From assembly GCA_900553345.1 (NCBI GenBank), contig USDE01000063.1:1-7562 (forward strand): a stretch of DNA of 7,562 nucleotides. Direction: 5' to 3'. Of the stretch, positions 1-5,791 are shown in pieces (the stretch's first letter is position 1; each line of letters opens with the position of its first letter). The translations under genes and the position numbers were made by a program. The notes beneath the pieces are model-generated. The model saw only the letters and a list, made by a program, of their open reading frames with translations, had not been told where the DNA came from and did not search any database. The DNA comes from an uncultured Collinsella sp. (GTDB lineage Bacteria; Actinomycetota; Coriobacteriia; Coriobacteriales; Coriobacteriaceae).

Positions 1-416
1 AGCGCGCAGCCCGCGAGCTTGCAGCCATCGGCCACGCCCTTGATGATCTTTGCCATGTGCTCGGCCTCAATGTGGCCGATGGCAACGTAGTCCAGGAAGA
101 ACAGCGGCTCGGCGCCCGAAGCCAAAATGTCGTTGACGCACATGGCGACCAGGTCCTGGCCCACCGTCTCGTGACGGTCCATGATCTGGGCGAGCACGAG
201 CTTGGTGCCCACGCCGTCGGTACCGCTGATCAGGATCGGGTCTTCCATATCCTTAAGTGCGGCGGCCGAGAACAGGCCACCAAAGCCACCAATACCGCCG
301 ATGACCTCGGGGCGGTTGGTGTCCTTAACCATTTGCTTAATAGCGTCGACGGCGCGGCCACCCTCGGCGGTATCGACGCCGGCATCCTCATACGTCACAT
401 GCTTGCTGTCGCTCAT
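1..416 (-). CDS. purM: Phosphoribosylformylglycinamidine cyclo-ligase (AIR synthetase), N-terminal part, cut by window edge
   Basis: PurM closes the imidazole ring, converting FGAM to aminoimidazole ribotide with ATP, in the cytoplasm. The first 138 residues are visible and the rest runs off the left edge. Family motifs seen are TYEDAGVD (8-15), a glycine-rich [10 protein letters not shown] (40-49), the ATP/FGAM-binding [11 protein letters not shown] (63-73) and [23 protein letters not shown] (88-110), all in the usual order for AIR synthetases. The ATG at 414-416 follows AGAGGAAGG with a spacing of about 6 bases, which supports this start. It lies about 156 bases downstream of the purF stop on the same strand and is probably cotranscribed with purF. 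A weak hairpin in between could lower expression. No defect is seen in the visible part. Confidence 0.95.
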   Translation of the reverse strand, partial: MSDSKHVTYEDAGVDTAEGGRAVDAIKQMVKDTNRPEVIGGIGGFGGLFSAAALKDMEDPILISGTDGVGTKLVLAQIMDRHETVGQDLVAMCVNDILASGAEPLFFLDYVAIGHIEAEHMAKIIKGVADGCKLAGCA

Positions 417-548
417 CTGAGCCTTCCTCTCCCACTACCGTCCGCCGCCCGGGCGCCAAACGGTGCTCATAGTTGCGTTCATTTCGGCGCGCATCCTGAC
501 AACGCGCGCCGCTCAATCAACAAAACAGCAGGTAAAACCTACCAAAAT

Positions 549-573
549 AAACCTGTCCCCAAATGGCAGGTTT
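549..573 (-). repeat. Imperfect hairpin at the purF stop codon; possible weak terminator or REP-like unit
   Basis: The arms AAACCTG (549-555) and CAGGTTT (567-573) form a 7-bp stem around an 11-base loop. The right arm touches the purF stop codon (573-575). On the minus strand the stem is followed by TATTTTGG, a poor U-tract, so it could be a leaky terminator or processing site between purF and purM. A second small AGGT/ACCT pair follows at about 533-543. The rest of the 417-572 spacer holds only the purM ribosome-binding site and GC-rich sequence with no gene. Confidence 0.4.
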
Positions 574-2243
574 TAGGCCTCGCCGTGCTTCTCTTCCCAG
601 CTGCGGTCGTCGTATTTCTCGACCACGGCGTCGTCGTCAAAGTGCAGCGGCTTATCCAGGTTGCGGGGCTTAAAGCCCTCCATGAACTTGTCGCGGCCAA
701 AGCTCTCGGGAATCGCCACGGGATAACGGCCGGTAAAGCACGCATCGCAGTAGCCGCCCTTGGGCATGACCTTCAGCAGGCCCTCAACCGAAAGGAAGGC
801 CAGCGAATCGGCGCCGATATACTCGCAGATCTCCTCGACCGTCTTGTTGGCGCTGATGAGCTGCGACTGCACGTCGGTATCGATACCGTAGAAGCACGGC
901 CAGATGACCTCGGGCGAGTTGATGCGGATGTGAATCTCCTTGGCGCCGGCATTGCGCAGCATCTTGACGAGCTGCACCATGGTGGTGCCGCGTACGATGG
1001 AGTCGTCGATCACGACCAGGCGCTTGCCCTCGATGTTGTCACGCAGCGGGTTGAGCTTCATGCGCACGCCCATGGCGCGCAGCTCCTGCGTGGGCTCGAT
1101 AAACGTACGGCCCACATAGCGATTCTTGATGAGGCCCTCGCCAAAGGGAATGCCGCTCTCGTGCGAATAGCCCTCCGCGGGCGGCAGACCGGAGTCGGGC
1201 ACGCCGATGACCAGATCGGCCTCGACGGGCTCTTCGTGTGCCAGCTGACGACCCATGTCGTAACGGCAGGCGTAGACGCTCTTGCCGTTCATGATGGAGT
1301 CGGGGCGGGCAAAGTAGACCTGCTCAAAGATGCAGTTGGCGGGCTCTTCGGCTGCGGGCACACCCTGCTCGGACACCAGGCCCTCGGCGCTGATGCGCAA
1401 GATCTCGCCGGGACGGACATCACGGACATACTCGGCACCCACGATATCGAGTGCGCACGTCTCGGAGGCAACGACCCAGCCGCCGGCGCGCGTGATATGG
1501 ACGGCGGAGTCGGCCGTCGAGGCTCCGTCTTGCGAGGGCAGCTGCGAAACAGAAGCTGCGTCGGCCTGGTCCAGGCCCTCGTCCACGAGCTTGCCCAGCA
1601 CCAGCGGACGAATGCCGTGCGGGTCGCGGAAAGCGTAGAGTGCCTGCTCGTTGATGAGCGTCATGGCGTAGCCGCCGCGCACGAGCTCCATGGTCTTGCG
1701 AATGCCCTCGCGCAGGTGGCCCGTACGCTGGGTAAAGTAGCCGATAAGCTTGGTCGCGACCTCGGAATCCGAATTGGAGAGGAACGGCACGCCCAGCTCG
1801 ATCAGCTGACGGCGCAGCTCGTCGGTGTTGACCAGAGTGCCGTTGTGAGCAAGCGCGATGATGACGCTGTTGATGGTAGAAAGATGCGGCTGCGAGGCTT
1901 CCCAACTCTTGGCGCCGGCGGTGCCATAGCGCACGTGGCCCACGGCCAGCTGGCCGGAGAGCGTCGACAGGTCAGCGTTGGAGAACACGCGATCGAGCAG
2001 TCCCAGGTCTTTACGAACCATAACCGTGCCGCCATCGCCCACGGCGATTCCCGCTGATTCCTGGCCGCGATGCTGCAACGCGCGCAGACCAAAGTACGTC
2101 AGTCGAGCCACATCGCGATCGGGTGCCCACACACCAAAGATGCCGCATTCCTCATGCAGCTGGTCGGAGTCCGGATCATACGTCGACATGGTCGTCACCT
2201 GTCCCGTGGCACGCTCGGCCGCGCGGATGGTTTCTTGAGACAT
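573..2243 (-). CDS. purF: Amidophosphoribosyltransferase (glutamine PRPP amidotransferase), Fe-S type
   Basis: PurF catalyses the committed step of purine synthesis: PRPP plus glutamine gives phosphoribosylamine. The 556 residues start with a propeptide normally cleaved before Cys33 (CGIFGVW), the N-terminal nucleophile. The glutaminase domain shows VGHVRYGTAG (Arg105), HNG (133-135) and SNSDSE (156-161). The phosphoribosyltransferase domain has the PRPP loop VVIDDSIVRGTT (410-421). Cys304, Cys450, Cys499 and Cys502 sit where the Bacillus-type enzyme binds its 4Fe-4S cluster. It is longer than the roughly 475-residue Bacillus enzyme because of a 32-residue leader, an extra loop around 217-253 and a C-terminal tail. 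The ATG at 2243 follows GAGGGG by 5 bases and lies about 35 bases after a TATAAT promoter. Met19, preceded by AGGTGA, is a credible alternative start giving a 14-residue propeptide. Confidence 0.97.
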   Translation of the reverse strand: MSQETIRAAERATGQVTTMSTYDPDSDQLHEECGIFGVWAPDRDVARLTYFGLRALQHRGQESAGIAVGDGGTVMVRKDLGLLDRVFSNADLSTLSGQLAVGHVRYGTAGAKSWEASQPHLSTINSVIIALAHNGTLVNTDELRRQLIELGVPFLSNSDSEVATKLIGYFTQRTGHLREGIRKTMELVRGGYAMTLINEQALYAFRDPHGIRPLVLGKLVDEGLDQADAASVSQLPSQDGASTADSAVHITRAGGWVVASETCALDIVGAEYVRDVRPGEILRISAEGLVSEQGVPAAEEPANCIFEQVYFARPDSIMNGKSVYACRYDMGRQLAHEEPVEADLVIGVPDSGLPPAEGYSHESGIPFGEGLIKNRYVGRTFIEPTQELRAMGVRMKLNPLRDNIEGKRLVVIDDSIVRGTTMVQLVKMLRNAGAKEIHIRINSPEVIWPCFYGIDTDVQSQLISANKTVEEICEYIGADSLAFLSVEGLLKVMPKGGYCDACFTGRYPVAIPESFGRDKFMEGFKPRNLDKPLHFDDDAVVEKYDDRSWEEKHGEA

Positions 2244-2284
2244 GGCATCCCCTCAGAGCCTCGTTATTTGGCGTTACCTGCCCT

Positions 2285-2313
2285 ATTATACGCACGGCAA
2301 GACAAGCACTCCC
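2285..2313 (-). promoter_or_regulatory. Promoter for purF-purM
   Basis: A perfect TATAAT on the minus strand (plus-strand ATTATA at 2285-2290) lies about 41 bases upstream of the purF ATG. The hexamer 17 bases further upstream (GGGAGT) is a poor -35, so an activator or an unusual -35 may be needed. The predicted start is near 2278, giving a short leader with no obvious purine riboswitch. Confidence 0.6.
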
Positions 2314-2349
2314 GCGCATGAGCAGCGCTTTTTAAAAGCCCACCGAGCT

Positions 2350-2355
2350 TATAAT
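2350..2355 (+). promoter_or_regulatory. Divergent -10 box for the membrane-protein gene
   Basis: TATAAT on the plus strand faces away from the purF promoter. The -35 position holds only a T-rich hexamer. If used, transcription would start near 2362 and give a leader of about 180 bases before the ATG at 2541. I could not match that leader to a known riboswitch. Confidence 0.4.
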
Positions 2356-2419
2356 CAGTTTTGCGACCAAACATTTTATTGGGAAACTCGCCCGCGGGGA
2401 CAACGATCCTGTATGCTTC

Positions 2420-2479
2420 CGTCGCGACGCGTCTCGCCTACCGTTAGGGCTTACATTGCTGCAATTGGGACGTTCGTCC
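2420..2479 (+). promoter_or_regulatory. Two short palindromes in the leader of the membrane-protein gene
   Basis: CGTCGCGACG (2420-2429) is a perfect 10-base palindrome. GGACGTTCGTCC (2468-2479) can fold as a GGAC/GTCC stem with a GTTC loop, followed by TGTCTTTT. They could be an operator or a weak attenuator. Such short palindromes also arise by chance in GC-rich DNA, so the functional call is weak. Confidence 0.2.
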
Positions 2480-2540
2480 TGTCTTTTAGCAGGTCGGCGG
2501 CGTATCCTTGTAACCTAGGACAAAACGAGAAAGGTTCTGT

Positions 2541-3770
2541 ATGGATCGAAACGAACTCGACCCCGGCGTCCCCAGCGCCACGGAGGTCAAGAAGATCCCC
2601 CTCATCATTAAGGTGTATGCCGTCCTGTGCATCCTGTCCGGCGTGGGCACGCTCCCGTCGGTCGCCGCCTTTATGTGGCAGGTCATCACCGCGCTCATCA
2701 ACGGCAACGCCGCCGCCAAACTCGGCGACAACACGCTCGTCGCGGTCGGCCTTATCGTCGCCGGCATCATGCTCTCGGCGGCGAGCGCGGTCATCTTGAT
2801 CATCTTTGGCCTTGACCTCATTAAGAACCAGCGCCGCAACGCCGCACGCCTGTCCTATATCCTTATCGCATTTACCGTCGTCGAGCTTTTGGTCGACGTG
2901 ATGCTCCAGGGCATCGGGCTCTTCTTGCTTCGTCCCGCGATTCAGCTCGGTATCCTCATCGCGCTTTCAGCCACCGTCGATCCTACGCTTCGCCAGGAGC
3001 GCGAACTGCAGCGCCGCCTGCAGGAGATGCTCGACCGCGACGCCGCCGCCGAGGGCATGCTCGGCCGCGATGAAACCGGCGAGGGCTACATCAAGCTCAA
3101 CTACTTCAACCTGTTCTGGGTATTCCTCGTCTGCTGCGTGCTCGGCCTGATCGCCGAGGACATCTGGCACATGACGGTCGACGACCCAGGCGTCTACCAG
3201 GACCGCGCCGGCATGCTGTTTGGTCCCTTCAGCCCCATCTATGGCTTTGGCGCCGTACTCATGACCATGGTGCTCAACCGCTTCTATAAAAAGAACCCCA
3301 TCATCATTTTCCTGGTAAGCGCTGTGCTCGGCGCGAGCTTTGAGGTGTTCGTGGGCTGGTTTATGCAAACCTCGTTCGGTGTGGTCTCGTGGAGCTACTC
3401 GCATATGAAGCTCTTTGGCATGCCCGATCCACTCGCCGTCCTTACGGGCGGACGCACCTGCACGGGCTTTGCCTGCCTGTGGGGCCTGGGTGGCCTTATC
3501 TGGATCAAGCTGCTGCTGCCGAGGCTGCTCAAGCTCATCAACATGATTCCGTGGAAGAGTCGCTACTCGGCTACCGTCATCTTTACCGTCATTATGCTGG
3601 TCGACGGCGTCATGACGCTGCAGTCGCTCGACTACTGGTACCAGCGCGTCAACGGCACGGAGCCGGATATTCCCGTCGCGCAGTTCTACGGCAAGTATTT
3701 TGATAACGACTACATGGAGAACCGCTTCCAGAGTATGACCATGAGCCCCAAGGATGCGACGCGCGTGTAG
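2541..3770 (+). CDS. Polytopic membrane protein with PF06541-like C-terminal domain (annotated in databases as putative ABC-transporter permease)
   Basis: The 409-residue protein has about nine hydrophobic segments, near residues 20-50, 66-93, 104-124, 128-146, 190-209, 228-246, 252-275, 306-327 and 343-362. A first block of four helices is joined by a charged, helical linker (about 147-185, rich in R, E, Q and D) to a second block. That block carries GMLFGPFSPIYGFG (224-237), which matches the hallmark GP-PIYGFG of the PF06541 family (CmpB/YesE-like). The family name mentions ABC transporters, but no ATPase partner is visible here and the true function is unknown. The start is fixed by GAGAAAGG 6 bases before the ATG. 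The gene stands alone on the plus strand, divergent from purF and convergent with the moaE-like gene. Its terminator has been split by the IS. Confidence is high for the gene and low for a transport role. Confidence 0.85.
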   Translation: MDRNELDPGVPSATEVKKIPLIIKVYAVLCILSGVGTLPSVAAFMWQVITALINGNAAAKLGDNTLVAVGLIVAGIMLSAASAVILIIFGLDLIKNQRRNAARLSYILIAFTVVELLVDVMLQGIGLFLLRPAIQLGILIALSATVDPTLRQERELQRRLQEMLDRDAAAEGMLGRDETGEGYIKLNYFNLFWVFLVCCVLGLIAEDIWHMTVDDPGVYQDRAGMLFGPFSPIYGFGAVLMTMVLNRFYKKNPIIIFLVSAVLGASFEVFVGWFMQTSFGVVSWSYSHMKLFGMPDPLAVLTGGRTCTGFACLWGLGGLIWIKLLLPRLLKLINMIPWKSRYSATVIFTVIMLVDGVMTLQSLDYWYQRVNGTEPDIPVAQFYGKYFDNDYMENRFQSMTMSPKDATRV

Positions 3771-3803
3771 CGCCACGCAATGCCGAGATTTTTCAACGCA
3801 CAG

Positions 3804-3819
3804 AAAAGCCCACTGGCAG
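3804..3819. terminator. Left arm of a bidirectional terminator split by the IS
   Basis: AAAAGCCCACTGGCAG pairs with the right arm at 5282-5297, with one A/C mismatch on the plus strand (a G-U wobble on the minus strand). With the IS and one GAT copy removed, the loop is 10 bases and A/T runs flank both sides. It lies 34 bases after the membrane-protein stop codon. In the present arrangement the two arms are about 1.46 kb apart. Confidence 0.8.
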
Positions 3820-3822
3820 ACT

Positions 3823-3825
3823 GAT
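3823..3825. repeat. Target-site duplication, left copy (GAT)
   Basis: GAT immediately outside the left IS tip matches GAT at 5275-5277 immediately outside the right tip. IS150-group elements usually duplicate 3 or 4 bp. Confidence 0.75.
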
Positions 3826-3849
3826 TGAACTGCGCCCCAAATCTTGGAC
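3826..3849 (+). repeat. IS terminal inverted repeat, orfB side
   Basis: Read inward, it starts TGAACTGC and ends TCTTGGAC. It matches the other end at 20 of 24 positions, with differences at positions 9, 10, 15 and 16. Confidence 0.88.
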
Positions 3850-3863
3850 GCCCTAAATAGCGA

Positions 3864-4769
3864 CTAGGCCGCGAGGGCCTGATTCCGGTACTCCTCCGGG
3901 GTCAGGCCCTTCAATCTTACCTGCCTCCGGCTCGTGTTCCAGTGGACTATGTATTCCTCCAGGTCGCGTTTGAAATCCTCGAACGTCTTCCACTCGCGGC
4001 CCCTGTAGAACTCGTCCTTGACGTGGCCGAAGAGCTGCTCGGTGGCGGCATTGTCGATGCAGTTCGCCTTCCTGGACATGCTCTGGACGATGCCGGCGGC
4101 CTCGAGCCTGGATGTGTACGAGGCGTGCTGGTACTGCCAGCCCTGGTCCGAGTGCATGGTCGGGGCGGCGCCCTCGGGGATCTTGGACAGTAGCTCGTCG
4201 AGCATCCTCGCCTGCTGGGCCATGTCGGGCGTGGTCGATATGTCGCTCGCCACGATCTCCTTGGTGCAGAAGTCCAGCGTCGGGGCCCAGTAGGCCTTGC
4301 CGCCGGCCACCTTGAACTCGGTGACGTCCGTCCCCAGCTTCTGCCACGGGGCCCCGGCGTCGAAATCCCTCGCGATCACGTTCTCGAACGTCCTGCCGAC
4401 GACGCCCTTGTACGAGTTGTACCTGTGGTAGGCCGTCTCGCGTCTGATGCCGCAGCGAATCCCCATCTCGCGCATCATCTTGAGCACGGTCTTGTCGGCT
4501 ATCACGGCCCCCTCTTCCGCCCTGAGGCACATCGCTATCTGCCGGTGCCCGCAGCCGTTGGCGGTGCGCGAGAAGATCTCGGCGGCCGCCTCCCGGAGCT
4601 CGGCGCGCGTGGGCCTCGGCGGGTGCGCGAGGGCGTAGTAGTAGGTCGACCGCTTGAGCTCGGCGCATGCGAGCAGGTGCCCGAGCGCGTGCCCCTCGGC
4701 GCGCAGGGCCGCGACCGCTTCGGCCTTCGCCCTGGTCAGAGCCCGTCCCTCTCGACCAGGGCGCGTAAT
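3864..4769 (-). CDS. IS3-family transposase OrfB, catalytic part (made as OrfAB by -1 frameshift)
   Basis: This frame supplies the integrase-fold catalytic domain that cuts and joins the IS ends. After slippage at the A7 run it continues OrfA for 301 residues, giving an OrfAB of 454. An HTH_21-like region (YYYALAHPPRPTRAELREA) precedes the rve core. The DDE triad is visible: GTDVTEF (Asp301 of OrfAB), MHSDQGWQY (Asp361) and NCIDNAATEQLF (Glu397), with exactly 35 residues between the last two, as in the IS3 family. The C-terminus (VHWNTSRRQVRLKGLTPEEYR) is also typical. The first ATG of this frame, at 4532, lies after the HTH_21-like part and has no convincing ribosome-binding site, so translation as the fusion is more likely. 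No stop or frameshift damage is seen. Confidence 0.93.
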   Translation of the reverse strand: MTRPGREGRALTRAKAEAVAALRAEGHALGHLLACAELKRSTYYYALAHPPRPTRAELREAAAEIFSRTANGCGHRQIAMCLRAEEGAVIADKTVLKMMREMGIRCGIRRETAYHRYNSYKGVVGRTFENVIARDFDAGAPWQKLGTDVTEFKVAGGKAYWAPTLDFCTKEIVASDISTTPDMAQQARMLDELLSKIPEGAAPTMHSDQGWQYQHASYTSRLEAAGIVQSMSRKANCIDNAATEQLFGHVKDEFYRGREWKTFEDFKRDLEEYIVHWNTSRRQVRLKGLTPEEYRNQALAA

Positions 4770-4775
4770 TTTTTT
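4728..4775 (-). promoter_or_regulatory. Programmed -1 ribosomal frameshift signal (A7 slippery site plus hairpin)
   Basis: Read on the minus strand, an A AAA AAA heptamer in the orfA frame (4769-4775) is followed after 5 bases by a hairpin. Its 10-bp perfect stem (CGCCCTGGTC with GACCAGGGCG, 4728-4763) can be extended by AGAG/CTCT. The orfA stop (4736-4738) lies inside the hairpin. Slipping back one base joins ...AYLKK to ITRPGREG... in the orfB frame. This is the standard IS3-family layout. Confidence 0.85.
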
Positions 4776-5227
4776 AGGTAGGCCACCTCGGCCTCGAGCC
4801 TACGGCACCGCTCCTCGAGCTCCTCCTCGCGGGTCCGCGGCCTCGCCCTGGAACCGCTCGGCCGGCCCTTGGGCCTCGGGCGCAGGGCCTCCGCGCCGCC
4901 CCGGCGGTATAGCGCGCACCACTTCTTGAGCGGCGACATCGACATTATGCCGAACGCCGCCATCGCCTCGGTCTTCGTCATGCCGCCGTCGACGACGGCG
5001 GAGGCGGCGGCGACCTTCTGCTCGTATGTGTACCTGCCCTGCTTTCCGTCCATGCGCAGCAGCACCTCGCTCCCGAACGCGCGGTATATCTCCTGCCATC
5101 TTCTCACGGCTTCCGCGGGAAGCGAAAGGGCGATCGCGGCAGATTTATACCCGTGCCCGAGCTCGAAGAGCCCTATGGCCGCCTTCCTGGCCTCGACATC
5201 ATGCTTCACCCTCAAATCAACGCGCAT
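4736..5227 (-). CDS. IS3-family transposase OrfA (helix-turn-helix DNA-binding protein)
   Basis: OrfA binds the IS ends and modulates transposition. The 163 residues contain two helix-turn-helix-like modules: about 18-48 (LFELGHGYKSAAIALSL then RRWQEIY) and about 69-110 (EQKVAAASAVVDGGMTKTEAMAAFGI then LKKWCALY). A basic linker (115-132) and a leucine-zipper-like coiled coil (EEELEERCRRLEAEVAYLKKL, about 134-154) follow; the coil is used for oligomerisation in this family. The ATG at 5227 follows GGGAGG by 8 bases. That ribosome-binding site is in the arm of a hairpin (5235-5268) that may restrict translation in read-through RNA. The last ten residues are replaced by OrfB when the ribosome slips at the A7 run. 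Confidence 0.92.
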   Translation of the reverse strand: MRVDLRVKHDVEARKAAIGLFELGHGYKSAAIALSLPAEAVRRWQEIYRAFGSEVLLRMDGKQGRYTYEQKVAAASAVVDGGMTKTEAMAAFGIMSMSPLKKWCALYRRGGAEALRPRPKGRPSGSRARPRTREEELEERCRRLEAEVAYLKKLRALVERDGL

Positions 5228-5234
5228 AAAGAAA

Positions 5235-5268
5235 GCCTCCCATTTCTCATGTCCAAGAAATGGGAGGC
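5235..5268 (-). promoter_or_regulatory. 13-bp perfect hairpin covering the orfA ribosome-binding site
   Basis: The arms GCCTCCCATTTCT (5235-5247) and AGAAATGGGAGGC (5256-5268) are perfectly complementary, with an 8-base loop. On the minus strand the 5' arm lies inside the IS inverted repeat and the 3' arm contains GGGAGG, the orfA ribosome-binding site. RNA starting outside the IS would contain both arms and hide the site. RNA starting inside the loop or 3' arm would not. Confidence 0.7.
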
Positions 5269-5274
5269 AGTTCA
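5251..5274 (-). repeat. IS terminal inverted repeat, orfA side
   Basis: Read inward on the minus strand, it starts TGAACTGCC and ends TCTTGGAC. It matches 20 of 24 positions of the other end and its outermost bases form part of the hairpin above. Confidence 0.88.
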
Positions 5275-5277
5275 GAT
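5275..5277. repeat. Target-site duplication, right copy (GAT)
   Basis: This matches the GAT at 3823-3825. It is followed directly by TGAACTGCC, a chance or selected copy of the IS tip that belonged to the original terminator. Confidence 0.75.
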
Positions 5278-5281
5278 TGAA

Positions 5282-5298
5282 CTGCCAGCGGGCTTTTT
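5282..5298. terminator. Right arm and T-run of the split bidirectional terminator
   Basis: CTGCCAGCGGGC followed by five T's is the partner of 3804-3819. In the restored empty site it would end transcription of the membrane-protein gene (plus) and, through the A/T run of the left arm, of the moaE-like gene (minus). It lies 24 bases beyond the moaE-like stop codon. Confidence 0.8.
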
Positions 5299-5321
5299 GT
5301 TGGCGAGTGCTGCTGCCGGCC

Positions 5322-5738
5322 TTACGCCTCGCGCTCGACCTCGCTCACACACTCATTTTTGATGGTACCGACGAGCGCCTGCAGCGCATCGACGACATGC
5401 GGGCGAATGTCCCCGCCAATGAGCACGAGCATGATGTCGTCGCCCACGGTAAGCTCGCCACTCGCCAGCCACACACGCACATAGCCGATACCCGGCATCG
5501 TGCGCGTCGCCTCGATAGCGGCCTGCACCTTATCGGCATCGAAGCCGAACACCATGCCGCCCACCTTATGTCCAGGCGCCACACCATCTGTCTCGACCCC
5601 ACGCACCTCGGACTTAGGCGTCGCACGCACCACGCCGTTGTGTGTCAGGTACATCCCACAATCAGCCGCCGAAACATCGGCCTTGGCTTCGCGCAGCCAA
5701 GCATCAACCGAAGGCATCGATTTGCCACTTTCAAGCAT
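5322..5738 (-). CDS. Divergent MoaE-like protein (molybdopterin synthase large subunit family)
   Basis: The 138 residues resemble MoaE, which transfers sulfur from MoaD to precursor Z to make molybdopterin. Similar features are CGMYLTHNGVVRATPK (near the MoaE GxVR strand), GMVFGFDADKVQAAIEA (like the L-YE-Y region), VRVWLASGELTVGDDIMLVLIGGDIR (like the HR-G-L-VGD hairpin) and VVDALQALVGTIKNE, whose Lys127 aligns with the first conserved lysine. The usual C-terminal P-WK-E motif with the second lysine is replaced by NECVSEVE, and the HR pair before the helix is DIR. Catalytic activity is therefore uncertain. I chose Met2 of the open frame (5738) because AAAGGAG is 5 bases before it and only 2 before the first ATG. 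It is the last gene of the purE-sortase-moaE run. No other cofactor gene is in view. Confidence 0.6.
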   Translation of the reverse strand: MLESGKSMPSVDAWLREAKADVSAADCGMYLTHNGVVRATPKSEVRGVETDGVAPGHKVGGMVFGFDADKVQAAIEATRTMPGIGYVRVWLASGELTVGDDIMLVLIGGDIRPHVVDALQALVGTIKNECVSEVEREA

Positions 5739-5791
5739 CATTTCTCCTTTTGATTTCCAGGGTAGTCTTTTTGGGACGGGGCCCGGACACT

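Larger units (their letters stand above)
3826..5274 (-). mobile_element. Complete IS3-family insertion sequence, IS150 group (1449 bp)
   Basis: The element has the full IS3-family plan: 24-bp terminal inverted repeats starting TGAACTGC, a 3-bp target duplication, and overlapping orfA and orfB joined by a -1 frameshift site. It encodes an intact DDE transposase. The tip resembles the TGTACTG tip of IS150, and the length is close to that element's roughly 1.44 kb. Both frames are open and the ends are matched, which suggests a recent and possibly active insertion. The coding sequence uses AGG and AGA for arginine much more than the neighbouring genes, in line with acquisition from outside. Confidence 0.93.

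Noticed and set aside
57..2057. A 666-codon open frame on the plus strand opposite purM and purF.
   Set aside because: It is antisense to two unmistakable conserved genes, crosses their spacer, has a low-complexity composition rich in A, G, H, V and D, and shows no family motif. Long antisense frames are common in high-GC genes.
2244..2540. Purine riboswitch or other known riboswitch in the divergent spacer.
   Set aside because: The purF leader is too short, and I could not find the conserved core elements on either strand.
2967..3776. A 269-codon minus-strand frame opposite the membrane-protein gene.
   Set aside because: It is a histidine- and alanine-rich shadow of a gene whose plus-strand frame has clear membrane helices, a PF06541 motif and a ribosome-binding site.
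3853..4668. A 271-codon minus-strand frame overlapping orfB.
   Set aside because: It is a shifted frame of the transposase. The DDE motifs and frameshift join are in the other frame, and this one is arginine-rich noise.
3823..5285. An 11-base direct repeat GATTGAACTGC at both IS ends, as a longer target duplication.
   Set aside because: TGAACTGC belongs to the IS terminal repeat at both ends, and the family usually duplicates 3-4 bp. The extra match is explained by a tip-like sequence in the target.
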